A stretch of DNA of 64,000 nt from an uncultured Oscillospiraceae bacterium (GCA_900544715.1 UQWL01000006.1:90397-154396); one strand, 5' to 3'; shown: positions 1 through 8,185, numbered from the stretch's first letter. Program-made: numbers and translations. Notes: a model not told the origin generated them from the letters alone.

Positions 1-630
1 CTTCAGTTCGATGCGGTCTATAGCGGCTATCTGGGTTCCTTTGAGCAGGTTGCAATCGTTCGGGATTTTATCGGCATGTTCCGTTCAGAGGGCACGCTCG
101 TGCTCGTTGATCCCGCCATGGCGGACGGCGGCAAGCTCTATAAAACCTTTGAGCCGCCTTTTGTGGAGGAGATGAAAGGCCTCTGCACGCATGCGGATTT
201 GATCGTCCCCAATATTACCGAGGCCGCCATGCTCACCGGGGAAACCTATCGGGAAGGCCCGTATGATAAGGCCTATATTGAACGCCTGCTGCACGGGCTT
301 CTGTCGCTTGGCGCGAAACAGGCGGTGCTCACGGGCGTATGGTTTGATGAAAAGCAGTATGGCGCGGCAAGCCTTACACTTGGCGACAATGAGCCGCATT
401 ATATATTTTCCCCCAAAGTGGAAGGATTCTATCATGGAACGGGCGATGTGTTTGCCAGCGCGCTGCTTGCGGCACGGATGCGCGGCCGCTCCTTGGAAGA
501 ATCTGCGCGCATGGCGGTTGACCTGACCTGTGGCAGCATCCTGCGCACGAAAGCGGCGGGAACCGACCTGCGCTTTGGTGTGAATTTTGAAGAAGGGCTG
601 CCCGATTTCATCCGTGCTTTAGGCTTGTGA
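1..630 (+). CDS. pyridoxal/pyridoxamine kinase, 5' end missing
   Basis: The reading frame is open from the first base, so the N-terminus lies outside the window; about 209 residues remain. The C-terminal part is a PfkB/ThiD-type kinase domain. It has VLVDPAMADGGKLY, where the substrate and ATP lobes meet, then NITEAAMLTG, and near residue 145 the GTGDVF motif, whose Asp is the catalytic base of this fold. The combination fits pyridoxal/pyridoxamine kinases, which phosphorylate vitamin B6 vitamers in the cytoplasm. The substrate is inferred from family resemblance; a hydroxymethylpyrimidine kinase is the main alternative. trmL starts 38 bases downstream on the same strand. Confidence 0.8.
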   Translation, partial: LQFDAVYSGYLGSFEQVAIVRDFIGMFRSEGTLVLVDPAMADGGKLYKTFEPPFVEEMKGLCTHADLIVPNITEAAMLTGETYREGPYDKAYIERLLHGLLSLGAKQAVLTGVWFDEKQYGAASLTLGDNEPHYIFSPKVEGFYHGTGDVFASALLAARMRGRSLEESARMAVDLTCGSILRTKAAGTDLRFGVNFEEGLPDFIRALGL

Positions 631-668
631 GCTGCATTTAAAAATGACTCGGAAGGAAATGACGAAGA

Positions 669-1169
669 ATGGCATCCTTGAACATTGTGCTCGTGGAGCC
701 GGAAATTCCGCAGAACACCGGCAACGTGGCGCGTACCTGCGCCGCGACAGGCGCGCGCCTCCATCTGGTCGGCCCGATGGGCTTTCAAATAAACGATAAA
801 AAACTCAAACGCGCGGGGCTTGATTACTGGCACCTGCTGGATATCACTTATTACGATAGCCTTGCAGACTTTTTCGAAAAAAACAGCGGGCCTTTCTATT
901 ATTTTTCAACAAAGGCCCCAAACCGTTACAGCGATATCAGTTACCCGGATGGCGCCTATCTTGTATTCGGCAAGGAGACCAAGGGCTTGCCGGAAGCACT
1001 TTTGCACGAGAACCCGGAAAGCTGTGTGCGCCTGCCGATGCGAAAAGGCCTGCGCAGCCTGAACCTTTCCAATTCCGTGGCAATTGGTGTTTATGAGGCG
1101 CTGAGGCAATGGGATTTTCCTGATTTACAGTGGGAAGGGAAACTGACGCAGTATTGCTGGGAAGAATAA
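669..1169 (+). CDS. trmL: tRNA (cytidine(34)-2'-O)-methyltransferase TrmL
   Basis: This 166-residue protein is a minimal SPOUT (SpoU/TrmH) methyltransferase of the usual TrmL length. It begins LNIVLVEPEIPQNTGNVART (motif 1), has YLVFGKETKGLPE in the middle (motif 2) and ends with MRKGLRSLNLSNSVAIGVYE (motif 3), which forms the knotted SAM-binding site. TrmL methylates the ribose of the wobble base in tRNA-Leu isoacceptors. The start follows a GGAAATGACGA-type SD. It lies between the kinase and degV on the same strand and is probably co-transcribed. Confidence 0.93.
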   Translation: MASLNIVLVEPEIPQNTGNVARTCAATGARLHLVGPMGFQINDKKLKRAGLDYWHLLDITYYDSLADFFEKNSGPFYYFSTKAPNRYSDISYPDGAYLVFGKETKGLPEALLHENPESCVRLPMRKGLRSLNLSNSVAIGVYEALRQWDFPDLQWEGKLTQYCWEE

Positions 1170-1220
1170 ACACTGGGCTGTGGGTTTACCGCAGGCCAAA
1201 CAGAAAGGAAAGGATTCTAT

Positions 1221-2090
1221 ATGGACAAAATCCGCATCATCACCGATACGAGCAGCGATATCCCTGTAGAGGAAGCCGAGCGCTGGGATATCGAGCTTCT
1301 GCCAGTCCTTTTCCAAATTGACGGAAAGCCCTGCTATGAAAACATTGATTTCACCAATGAAGAATTCTATGAAATGATGCCGGAGCACGAAAAAATGAAA
1401 GCTGTGCAAATCCCGGCCGCTGTGTATCTGGACCGGTATGAAAAAGCTTGCCGCCATGGCTATACGGATGTGATCGCCGTTACGGCAGGCAGCTCTTTTA
1501 TGACAACCTGGCGCGCAGCAGATCAAGCGCGGGCGCTTTTTTACGCGCAGCATCCAGATGCGCAGCTGCGCATCCATGTGGTCGATTCCAAAACGTATTC
1601 GATCGCGTTCGGCGCGGCAGTGCTGCAAGCGGCACAAAAGGCGGCAGAAGGCGTGGCGTGCACTGATATTCTTGCCTTGTTAGAGGAGTGGTTCCGGCAC
1701 ATTGAGATCTATATCACTTCTTTCAGCATGCGGTATGTGCCCGCCAATGGGGCGTTTGAAATTATGCGCGCTATTGCAATTGAGATCACGCGTGCCTTTC
1801 CGATCGTCCGCGTTTCGCAAGGGGAAATGGAGCCGCTTGAGGGCACCTATGGGGCACAGAATACCTTTACAAAATTTGTGGAATACTGCCGCGAGGCAAT
1901 CTTTGCAACGCGCTCCCCTTACTTTATCACCTATGCCAAGCGGGAGAAGGAGGCGAAGGAGGCCGCCGAAACGCTGGAGGCAGCGTTGGGCTATCCGCCG
2001 GAGATGATCTGCCAGATGGGCGCATCTACGGTGTATGGTAACGGTCGCGCGGCGGTTGCGGTCATATTTCAGAGCGGCAAGGCGGAATAA
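1221..2090 (+). CDS. DegV family fatty-acid-binding protein
   Basis: This 289-residue protein starts IRIITDTSSDIP, the hallmark DegV N-terminus, followed by LLPVLFQIDG and, near residue 95, TAGSSFMTTWRAA, which corresponds to the SS fatty-acid-contacting motif. DegV/FakB proteins bind a single fatty acid and present it to the FakA kinase; no fakA is visible here, so the role is inferred from the family. The start follows AGAAAGGAAAGG. The C-terminal part (GASTVYGNGRAAVAVIF) is complete. A strong terminator follows at 2132. Confidence 0.9.
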   Translation: MDKIRIITDTSSDIPVEEAERWDIELLPVLFQIDGKPCYENIDFTNEEFYEMMPEHEKMKAVQIPAAVYLDRYEKACRHGYTDVIAVTAGSSFMTTWRAADQARALFYAQHPDAQLRIHVVDSKTYSIAFGAAVLQAAQKAAEGVACTDILALLEEWFRHIEIYITSFSMRYVPANGAFEIMRAIAIEITRAFPIVRVSQGEMEPLEGTYGAQNTFTKFVEYCREAIFATRSPYFITYAKREKEAKEAAETLEAALGYPPEMICQMGASTVYGNGRAAVAVIFQSGKAE

Positions 2091-2131
2091 AGGCCGTTTT
2101 TCAATAAGGCTTTATTGAAATCAAAACGAAT

Positions 2132-2166
2132 AAACATCCACCGGCTTGGCCGGTGGATGTTTATTA
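2132..2166 (+). terminator. intrinsic terminator after degV
   Basis: A near-perfect 14-bp stem (AAACATCCACCGGC / GCCGGTGGATGTTT) with a three-base loop is followed by TTATTATTTT. It ends the kinase-trmL-degV run. Confidence 0.85.
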
Positions 2167-2168
2167 TT

Positions 2169-2561
2169 TTATACCAATCCCTGAAGGCAGGCTTTCAAGT
2201 TCCAAAGTTTAAAGCGACACAGCCCGTCTGAAACGATCATAATCGTTCCGGAGGCCTTTTCCCCATGGCGGCCTCCGCAGGCTGCCCCGGTCACTAGATA
2301 TTGCGTAGTCTCCCCATAACGCCTGGAGCCTGAATTGGCATTTCTGCCAAATCCCGCCCGGTTCGCCAAGCACTGCGCGTGCAGCAGAACCGCCTGCGGG
2401 AAGAAAATGCGCCCAGCCGCCCAACCCTCCTGCAAAAAATTTGCCAGATCACAGCGGGCGACTCCCTCCCGCACATGGAAAAGCATCTGCCCGCGATGTT
2501 TTCCTTAAAGCGGCTGAAGGTCATAAAATCGATCTGAAAACGGTCGCGCCAATCCCATCGC
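2169..2561 (-). other. possibly decayed coding sequence downstream of the carD-like gene
   Basis: No intact gene is supported. On the minus strand the protein-like reading switches frame. One frame reads CYAVLLRFERWDWRDRFQ and DFMTFSRFKENIAG around 2590-2500; another, from about 2486 to 2169, reads RCDLANFLQEGWAAGRIFF and ends in TIMIVSDGLCRFKLW. None has a convincing SD, and I recognise no family. Shifting frames without starts suggest an old gene losing function, but chance open reading in moderate-GC DNA cannot be excluded. Confidence 0.3.
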
Positions 2562-3184
2562 TCAAACCGCAGCAAAACGGCGTAGCACTCCCCTTGCCGG
2601 CAAACAAAAAAACAATCCGTCAGAAGAGTGGCCTTCAGACGCGTGGAATAAGCGCATGTGAGCGTTTATCCACAATTTTTCTGCTCCCCCCTGAAGCTGT
2701 TCCAAATTATAGGGAAGATCCTGCTCTCTGGGAATGCCGAGCACCAGCGTGAACTCCTCATGCAGCATTTTTTCCGCTTCCTTAAAAAATGGTCGTCCGA
2801 CATATGCAGCCGCCTGCCCTTCTCCTGCTGCTCGCGCTGATGGAGATATAGGGCTTTCGGCATCCGGATCAAATCGGCACGGTTACCGCCAGCAAGGATT
2901 TCCTGATAGCGTGCTTTGCGCATTTCCTCATTTTTAATCCAAAGGGATTCCTCCTGCGGCATTGTCTGGATCAGTGGCCGCAGATCCTCTTCGGATAAAA
3001 CCTTGCGCATATTCTGCGTAAGTGTCTGGTTATGCAGAGGGCCATAAATTGTGCTGGTATCGTTATAGACGAGCCGCAGCACATAATATTGGATTGCCGC
3101 GCCGTTAAAACTTTTCTCCGTAATATCCTCAATTTTGCACACGCCGTGCGCGCCATATCGAACCATATCGTTTTTTTGAAACAT
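2562..3184 (-). pseudogene. CarD/CdnL-like transcription regulator with a frame break
   Basis: Frame 0 opens with MFQKNDMVRYGAHGVCKIED, a typical CarD/CdnL RNA-polymerase-interacting (Tudor-like) domain start. It keeps the helical part (LSEEDLRPLI, RKARYQEILAGG, KALYLHQREQQ) to LHMSDDHF, then runs into nonsense and stops at 2666. The expected family C-terminus (KEAEKMLHEEFTLVLGIP, then LPYNLEQL) follows in the -1 frame and stays open to 2562. The break lies at a run of six A on the plus strand (2784-2789). One extra base, or -1 slippage on T-TTT-TTA, would join the two parts. The -1 frame runs about 45 residues beyond the usual family end. The SD is GAAAGAGGTG. The promoter and leader upstream belong to repeat family A. 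Confidence 0.75.
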
Positions 3185-3318
3185 TTTTTCACCTCTTTCA
3201 CCGGCTTCTGCTCCTAATGAAAAAACGCATTGTTCGCCTCAACTGGATTTACGCTTCGCGAGGCATACAACACGCTGATTTGTTTTTATTCTACTAAACA
3301 CACAAAGCACCCCTATGC

Positions 3319-3403
3319 GAAAAATGGCGTTGCCGCCGTACAGCAGGAGACGTTTTGCGCCGACAGGCATTTTTCCAATGTTACAAACAACCTGTTTATA
3401 ACT
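3319..3403 (-). repeat. family A leader element, copy A1 (carD-like leader)
   Basis: Read on the minus strand, the element starts directly after the -10 box. It contains a first hairpin (GTTATAAACA / TGTTTGTAAC, with one G-U), then GGAAAAATG, TGTCGGCGCAAAACG, a second hairpin (TGCTGT / GCGGCA with G-U pairs) and ACGCCATTTTTC. GAAAAATG can pair with CATTTTTC to close the structure. It also contains an ORF beginning MPVGAKRLL. The same module recurs at 32601 and 41643. Confidence 0.75.
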
Positions 3404-3432
3404 ATAATACCATATTTTGTTTCCAGGTGTAA
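3404..3432 (-). promoter_or_regulatory. sigma-A-type promoter of the carD-like gene
   Basis: On the minus strand: TTACAC at 3427-3432, a 17-base spacer, TATTAT at 3404-3409. The A1 leader element begins at the next base. The leader to the carD start is about 215 bases. The 3185-3542 gap holds only this promoter, A1 and the folK terminator. Confidence 0.65.
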
Positions 3433-3483
3433 GTTCCACTTTCTACAAATTTGACTCTAGCCCTAGCAAATCACTCTGATTTC

Positions 3484-3518
3484 GAAAAAAACCGAAGCCG
3501 CGCGATACGGCTCCGGTT
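3484..3518 (-). terminator. terminator after folK
   Basis: On the minus strand, AACCGGAGCCG / CGGCTTCGGTT forms a stem with one mismatch and a short loop, followed by TTTTTTTCG. It ends the LCP-like-to-folK run. Confidence 0.8.
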
Positions 3519-3542
3519 ATGTAGACAATCATCCACCTGCCC

Positions 3543-4034
3543 TTACAGCGTCAACTCCGCCTGAAAGCGCTCAACGCCCGCAGCGCCGATTTCCTTGAGA
3601 TGCGGCGCGAAATAAAGGCCGGGCGCACGACCGGAGGGGTATAAGTCCATCATGGGAACCATCACAAACGCCCGCTCCACAATCCGCGGATGCGGCAGCG
3701 TCAGCTCGAAAGAATCCGACCGCATCCCCTCATAGAGCAACAGATCCAAATCGAGAATGCGCGGCCCGTTTGGAATGGTGCGTTCCCGGCCAAATGCAGC
3801 TTCGATGCCGAGGCACCCGCCAAGCAGAGCCATCGGGGAAAGGTCCGTTTCAACCATGAGGTTGGCATTCAAAAAAGGTCCCTGCTCCAGGTAGCCCACA
3901 GGCTGCGTTTCATAAAGATGAGAGGCACCGGTTACCTTCGTGCGCGGCAGTCGCTTCAAGGCCTGAACCGCGCGATTCAGATTGTCCAGCCTGTCGCCGA
4001 GGTTCGTTCCCATGCCGATAATCGCCGTATTCAT
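3543..4034 (-). CDS. folK: 2-amino-4-hydroxy-6-hydroxymethyldihydropteridine pyrophosphokinase
   Basis: This 163-residue protein has the HPPK signature: MNTAIIGMGTNLGDRLDNL at the N-terminus, YETQPVGYLEQGPFLNANL in the substrate loop, and GPRILDLDLLLYE with the Mg-binding DxD, then LPHPRIVERAFV. It transfers pyrophosphate from ATP to hydroxymethyldihydropterin, the step before dihydropteroate synthase. Its ATG overlaps the folB stop codon (ATGA type), which implies translational coupling. It is the last gene of the minus-strand folate run. Confidence 0.95.
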   Translation of the reverse strand: MNTAIIGMGTNLGDRLDNLNRAVQALKRLPRTKVTGASHLYETQPVGYLEQGPFLNANLMVETDLSPMALLGGCLGIEAAFGRERTIPNGPRILDLDLLLYEGMRSDSFELTLPHPRIVERAFVMVPMMDLYPSGRAPGLYFAPHLKEIGAAGVERFQAELTL

Positions 4035-4399
4035 TTTTCGTTTCTCCCCCTTATTAATTCAACCGCAACGTAATCAAAATCCGCCTGAATGGGCGCGTTT
4101 GGCTTCTTCAATCTGATTTCAACCTGCTGAACCGACGGATATTCCGCAAAAACAGCGTTGATCACCTGCTGCGCGGTAAACTCCAGCAGATCGTTTTTGC
4201 CGGACTGCATCACACGGCGGATGGTTTTGATGATCTTCGCATAGCTTACCGTTGTTTCCAAGCGATCCGTCTCACATGGCTCCTGCAAATCCAATGACGC
4301 CGTCAGGTCAATGATAAAAAGCTGCCCGTCCTCTTTTTCCTCTGGATTGACGCCATGAAAGGCAAAAATACGCAATCCGCGAATCAAAATTTTATCCAC
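4031..4399 (-). CDS. folB: dihydroneopterin aldolase
   Basis: This 122-residue protein is the usual FolB length. It starts MDKILIRGLRIFAFHGVNPEE, with the HGV region and conserved Glu of the active site, continues with VSYAKIIKTIRRVM and LLEFTAQQVINAVF, and ends KPNAPIQADFDYVAVEL with the catalytic Lys. It cleaves 7,8-dihydroneopterin to hydroxymethyldihydropterin and glycolaldehyde. It overlaps folP by 8 bases upstream and folK by 4 bases downstream. Confidence 0.94.
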   Translation of the reverse strand: MDKILIRGLRIFAFHGVNPEEKEDGQLFIIDLTASLDLQEPCETDRLETTVSYAKIIKTIRRVMQSGKNDLLEFTAQQVINAVFAEYPSVQQVEIRLKKPNAPIQADFDYVAVELIRGRNEK

Positions 4400-5255
4400 C
4401 TGCCAAGCCCTCCCCTTTTGCAGGATGGCGAAAAATGGCGTCGGCCATTTTGGCGCTCTCCACGCATTCTAATACATCATGCACGCGAAGGATGTCGCAT
4501 CCGCCCGCAATTGCCGCCACATTTGCAGCAACCGTGCCCAGCATGCGGTCTGCCGCTTTTTCCACGCCCGTAGCCTGCCCAACCACACGCTTGCGGGATA
4601 CGCCCACCAGCAGGGCGTATCCCGGCAGGCGCAGGCGCGCAGTCTCTCTGAGAAGCGTCAAATTTTCTTCATAGGATTTCCCGAACCCAATGCCAGGGTC
4701 CATGCACAGGGCGTGTCTTGGGATGCCGAAGCGTTCCGCCTGCTGTGCCATGGTTTGAAAAAAGGCCCGAACGCTGGCCGTGACGCCCTCCGGATAGGCC
4801 TCCTGCGTATCGGCCGTCCCGCCTCCTGTATGCATCACAATCCATCCCGCGCCATGATCCCGTATCACCTGCGCCATCTGTTCGCTGAAACGGCCGCTGA
4901 CGTCGTTGATGATCTGAGCGCCGAGCTCCAGCGCCTTGTGCGCTACCTGCGGGTAATACGTGTCGATGGAAACCGGAATATGTAAGTTGCCCTTCAGCCG
5001 TTCCAGGACGGGCTCCAACCGGGCAAGCTCCTGCTCCGGCGGGATCTCTACATGGCCCGGACGCGTGGATTGCGCGCCGAGATCCAGCAGGTCCGCTCCC
5101 TGCGCCTGCATTTCAAGCGCATGGGCGGCCGCGGCATCCGGGCCGAACCATTTACCGCCATCCGAAAACGAATCGGGCGTTACATTAAGGATGCCCATCG
5201 TATAAGTACGCTTCCCCAACGGGAGGCAAAATCCCTCCCCATAAAATCTATCCAA
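4392..5255 (-). CDS. folP: dihydropteroate synthase
   Basis: This is DHPS, which joins p-aminobenzoate to pterin pyrophosphate and is the sulfonamide target. Motifs: TMGILNVTPDSFSDGGKW (pterin and phosphate site), DLGAQSTRPG, PVSIDTYYPQVAHKAL, INDVSG, CMDPGIGFGKS and LLVGVSRKR. The frame is open upstream to 5414 but overlaps folE there. I take TTG at 5255, nine bases after GGAG, giving 287 residues, the normal size. TTG at 5261 is an alternative. It lies 26 bases after folE and overlaps folB. Confidence 0.93.
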   Translation of the reverse strand: MDRFYGEGFCLPLGKRTYTMGILNVTPDSFSDGGKWFGPDAAAAHALEMQAQGADLLDLGAQSTRPGHVEIPPEQELARLEPVLERLKGNLHIPVSIDTYYPQVAHKALELGAQIINDVSGRFSEQMAQVIRDHGAGWIVMHTGGGTADTQEAYPEGVTASVRAFFQTMAQQAERFGIPRHALCMDPGIGFGKSYEENLTLLRETARLRLPGYALLVGVSRKRVVGQATGVEKAADRMLGTVAANVAAIAGGCDILRVHDVLECVESAKMADAIFRHPAKGEGLAGG

Positions 5256-5281
5256 TTTCAAAAACTCCTTACCGGATTGAT

Positions 5282-5851
5282 TTAAAAAGAACGCCCATCC
5301 CGCAAAAGGGAGAGCACTTCCGCCCGTGTTTTTGCATCGCTGCGCATTCTGCCGCGCAGGGCGGAGGTCTGCGTCAGAGCGCCGGCCGCTCGGGCTCCCC
5401 GCATCGTCATACACAGGTGTTCCGCCTCGATAATCACGGCCACACCCTGCGGGGAAAGCTCTTCAAACAGGAAATCCGCCACCTGCGAGGTGAGCCGCTC
5501 CTGAAGCTGGGGCCGCTTTGCAAAGCATTCCACGATCCGCGCAAGCTTTGACAGGCCGATCACCCGGCCATCACTGGGGATGTAAGCAATGTGCGCCCGC
5601 CCGATAAAAGGAAGCAGATGGTGCTCGCACATGGAATACATTGGAATATCCCGCACGATGACCATTTCATCATTGTTGCCCTCCTGAAACAGCTTCAGGT
5701 GCCGCCGGGGGTCATCCTGCAAGCCGGAAAACACCTCCTCATACATGGCCGCGACCCGGCGCGGCGTTTCCAGCAGGCCCTCCCGGTCCGGGTCTTCCCC
5801 AATGGCCAAGAGCAATTCGCGCACAGCGCCTTCAATCCTTTTTTGATCCAT
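5282..5851 (-). CDS. folE: GTP cyclohydrolase I
   Basis: This 189-residue protein converts GTP to dihydroneopterin triphosphate, the entry step of folate synthesis. It shows EDPDREGLLETPRRVAAMY, then PMYSMCEHHLLPFIGRAHIAY with the zinc-ligand Cys and His, then KLARIVECFAKRPQLQERL, and a further Cys ligand in AEHLCMTMRG. The ATG at 5851 follows AAAGGG at proper distance. A second ATG at 5857 overlaps the stop of the transglutaminase gene (TGATG), so coupling is likely. The frame is open further upstream without a better start. Confidence 0.95.
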   Translation of the reverse strand: MDQKRIEGAVRELLLAIGEDPDREGLLETPRRVAAMYEEVFSGLQDDPRRHLKLFQEGNNDEMVIVRDIPMYSMCEHHLLPFIGRAHIAYIPSDGRVIGLSKLARIVECFAKRPQLQERLTSQVADFLFEELSPQGVAVIIEAEHLCMTMRGARAAGALTQTSALRGRMRSDAKTRAEVLSLLRDGRSF

Positions 5852-5856
5852 ATTCA

Positions 5857-6999
5857 TCACCCTTTTTCTAAGGTCAGGTTTATCACAAACATCTCGTCGC
5901 TGCATTGATACTGCACCGTATTCGTCTGGAGCTTCTGCCCGCCGGACAGGTTCGCCCGTTCCAGCAGGCGGTAGATCCGCTCCCTGGCGAAGAGGTCTGC
6001 GACCGCCTCTTCATACGCCGCGCGGGAAGCAAAATAAAATTCCAGATTCCAGCGCCCCTGAGAAATTGTTTGCCCGATTGCTTCCACAATCTGCGCCCTC
6101 GTCTCCTCCCCATATTGGGAGAAATAGAGGAGATTGCGCACAAAAAAATTCGCGGCAGTTTCTGTGCAGCCGGGCGCCTCCGGCTGAAAGGTCAGGTGGT
6201 TTGCAGCAATCATTTGATCCGTCAAGTTAAAATAAGCATGGCTTGGCGCAAGCTGCTCGTTGCCCACCGGATCATCCCACGTGACATCCACATGATAGGG
6301 CGCGCCATCAATGGTGACAAGGTTCCACATGTGGCCGTCCACGCGGCCGCTTGGGTCGCGGGCCGAGCCCGTCATCAGATAATTCCCGATCCCCACTTGA
6401 TTCAAAAGCAGTTGGAAGGCGCGCGAATACCCTTCGCACACCGCTTTTCCATTCAGCAGTGCACCGGCAGCCGTGTAGGCCTGCCAGTTGCCCGTATCCT
6501 CATGGTAAGCACAGTGCTCAATCAGGTAATCATGAAAAAACAACTCTTTTTCATAATCCGTTTTTCCCCTCACGCTGTCACAAACCTGCCGGGTCTTCTC
6601 TAGAAGCGCTTCTGTCATGCGGGCACATTCCTCAACGCTGCATCGGTAGGAGGGGACAAAATAGCTTTTCCCTGATTGCTTAGCCAGCCTACAGGAATCG
6701 CCCATGCAGAGAATCTGCGGGTTATCATAGGAAACCGCCTGAAACACCCGCAGCAGCGCTTCATTCTCCAGCGGCGGAATTTCAATTCGTTCCGGATGGC
6801 TTCTGATCTGACAGACAATTTTGCTATATGCCTCCTGCTCTGTTTCAGCGAGGCGGTGGTAATAAAAATATGTTTGCCCCTTGAGCTCTTCAGCGGAGAG
6901 CCCCTGATTCACCGGCGCGCCCTGATGCGTACAGCCGGCGGGCAGAACGGCCAGCATACACAGCAGCAGGCAAAAAGCTCGTTTTCCCCATTGATTCAA
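5857..6999 (-). CDS. transglutaminase-like lipoprotein
   Basis: This 380-residue protein has a lipoprotein signal peptide (AFCLLLCMLAVLPAGC; Cys near residue 23), so it should be anchored outside the membrane. The middle holds a transglutaminase/protease core: GKAVCEGYSRAFQLLL with the nucleophile Cys, GHMWNLVTIDG with the His, and HVDVTWDDP with the Asp. The YHxDxTWDDP pattern is typical of bacterial cell-surface transglutaminase-like proteins. The substrate is unknown. It sits between the LCP-like gene (25-base gap) and folE (1-2 base overlap), an unexpected partner for folate genes. Confidence 0.82.
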   Translation of the reverse strand: MNQWGKRAFCLLLCMLAVLPAGCTHQGAPVNQGLSAEELKGQTYFYYHRLAETEQEAYSKIVCQIRSHPERIEIPPLENEALLRVFQAVSYDNPQILCMGDSCRLAKQSGKSYFVPSYRCSVEECARMTEALLEKTRQVCDSVRGKTDYEKELFFHDYLIEHCAYHEDTGNWQAYTAAGALLNGKAVCEGYSRAFQLLLNQVGIGNYLMTGSARDPSGRVDGHMWNLVTIDGAPYHVDVTWDDPVGNEQLAPSHAYFNLTDQMIAANHLTFQPEAPGCTETAANFFVRNLLYFSQYGEETRAQIVEAIGQTISQGRWNLEFYFASRAAYEEAVADLFARERIYRLLERANLSGGQKLQTNTVQYQCSDEMFVINLTLEKG

Positions 7000-7024
7000 T
7001 GCGTTCTATGCCCCCTGTTCGCCT

Positions 7025-7924
7025 TTACTCTCGCGTAAGCGCTGCAGCGGATGCCACCCGGGCCGATGCTTTTCTCTGGCCGGAACGCGCCAAAACCTCC
7101 AGCGCTACCCGGTGGTTTGTAAAGTCCAGCATGGAGATATCGCTGTCCACTTCATTGATGATCGTTTTAAAAAGCTTCTCCGCATCGCGTGCATGGTCGA
7201 TGGTAATAAGCTGATCGAACGCTGCGCACAACATCTGCGCCTGCCGCTCCTGCTGTGCCTGCCGTCCGCCGCCCGTATATTTGACCCATTTCAGCAGGGT
7301 ATCCGCGTTGAGCGTTTGCTCCCCCGGCTGGAGGCGCAAGGTGAAATCCTCCCCGCGATAATCAATTTTTGAAGGGACGTTCAGCACAAGCCCATTCCCC
7401 AATGCGCGGAGCACCGTTTTAAAGCCTTTTTCTGCTGTATAGAGATAGCGGTCAGCCTTCACACCGGTGAGCTCCTCTGCCGCCAGCTTCAGCTCTCCGC
7501 TTCCGCCCAGCCGGTAATGCTCTTGCAGAGAAACGCTCCGGGAGCCCGCGTTTACCTGTGCATCCGGATCCAGCATATAAATGGAAAAGGCTTGCTTATC
7601 CATATCGGCTCTCACCAAGGCAGCCAGATGGAGCGTTTGGCCGTCATCCGATCCGCAGGCGAGCAGAAATGTTGCCTTGCCGCTGATCTCTGGCAATACG
7701 GTTTCCGCTCCGCCAGAAACGCCGGTGTTGGATTCTTCTGGCTTGCCGATCATTTTATCCAGGTCAAACCCGGAGGTATACCCCAAAATAAAGAGGGAAA
7801 GTCCGCCAAAAACGATCACAAAGGAAAAGAATGCAAGCAGAAAAAGGCGGACGCGCTTCTTTTTTTGATATTCCTCTGTGGTAAATTTCAAAGAATTTTT
7901 CTTTTCACGGCGAAAACGGCCCAT
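7025..7924 (-). CDS. divergent LCP-like single-pass membrane protein
   Basis: This protein has about 299 residues when started at ATG 7924, seven bases after GGGAGG. A basic cytoplasmic tail (RREKKNSLKF) is followed by one membrane helix (VRLFLLAFFSFVIVFGGLSL). The outer domain has an LCP-like layout: FLLACGSDDG in place of the usual LLLGSD, then a strand reading FSIYMLDPDAQV, YLYTAEKGFKTVLRALGNGL, and LQPGEQTLNADTLLKWV, which resembles the LCP GxxxLNGxxAL region. Typical LCP arginines are not evident, so enzymatic wall-polymer ligase activity is doubtful. It is the first gene of the run ending in folK. Confidence 0.6.
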   Translation of the reverse strand: MGRFRREKKNSLKFTTEEYQKKKRVRLFLLAFFSFVIVFGGLSLFILGYTSGFDLDKMIGKPEESNTGVSGGAETVLPEISGKATFLLACGSDDGQTLHLAALVRADMDKQAFSIYMLDPDAQVNAGSRSVSLQEHYRLGGSGELKLAAEELTGVKADRYLYTAEKGFKTVLRALGNGLVLNVPSKIDYRGEDFTLRLQPGEQTLNADTLLKWVKYTGGGRQAQQERQAQMLCAAFDQLITIDHARDAEKLFKTIINEVDSDISMLDFTNHRVALEVLARSGQRKASARVASAAALTRE

Positions 7925-8108
7925 TTGCACGCCTCCCGTCTGAATCCATCCTGTCAATTGAGCAGTCTTGTTTATTATAACCCACTTGCCCAGGAAAAAA
8001 CAAGTCGTTGCCTATGTTTCTTGCGGGAAAAGTGCAGAACCTCCAATTCATTTGGCAATCCTCCATCGATTATTTCTGAGCCGTGTCCGCTTTGCCGAGC
8101 GTAAAAGC

Positions 8109-8169
8109 CAGGGCCGCCGCAGAAAAACTGCGGCGGCCCTTTTATGTACGGGCGGGATCTTTCCCGCCC
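8109..8169 (-). terminator. two stacked hairpins after the Cys-rich small gene
   Basis: 8110-8140 is a 13-bp perfect stem (AGGGCCGCCGCAG / CTGCGGCGGCCCT, five-base loop). 8150-8169 is GGGCGGGA / TCCCGCCC. On the minus strand, after the small gene stop at 8186, the two hairpins come in series, with an A/T-rich stretch between them. The first would also work on the plus strand, where TTTAT follows. Confidence 0.65.
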
Positions 8170-8185
8170 TAACTTAGGGATGGAC

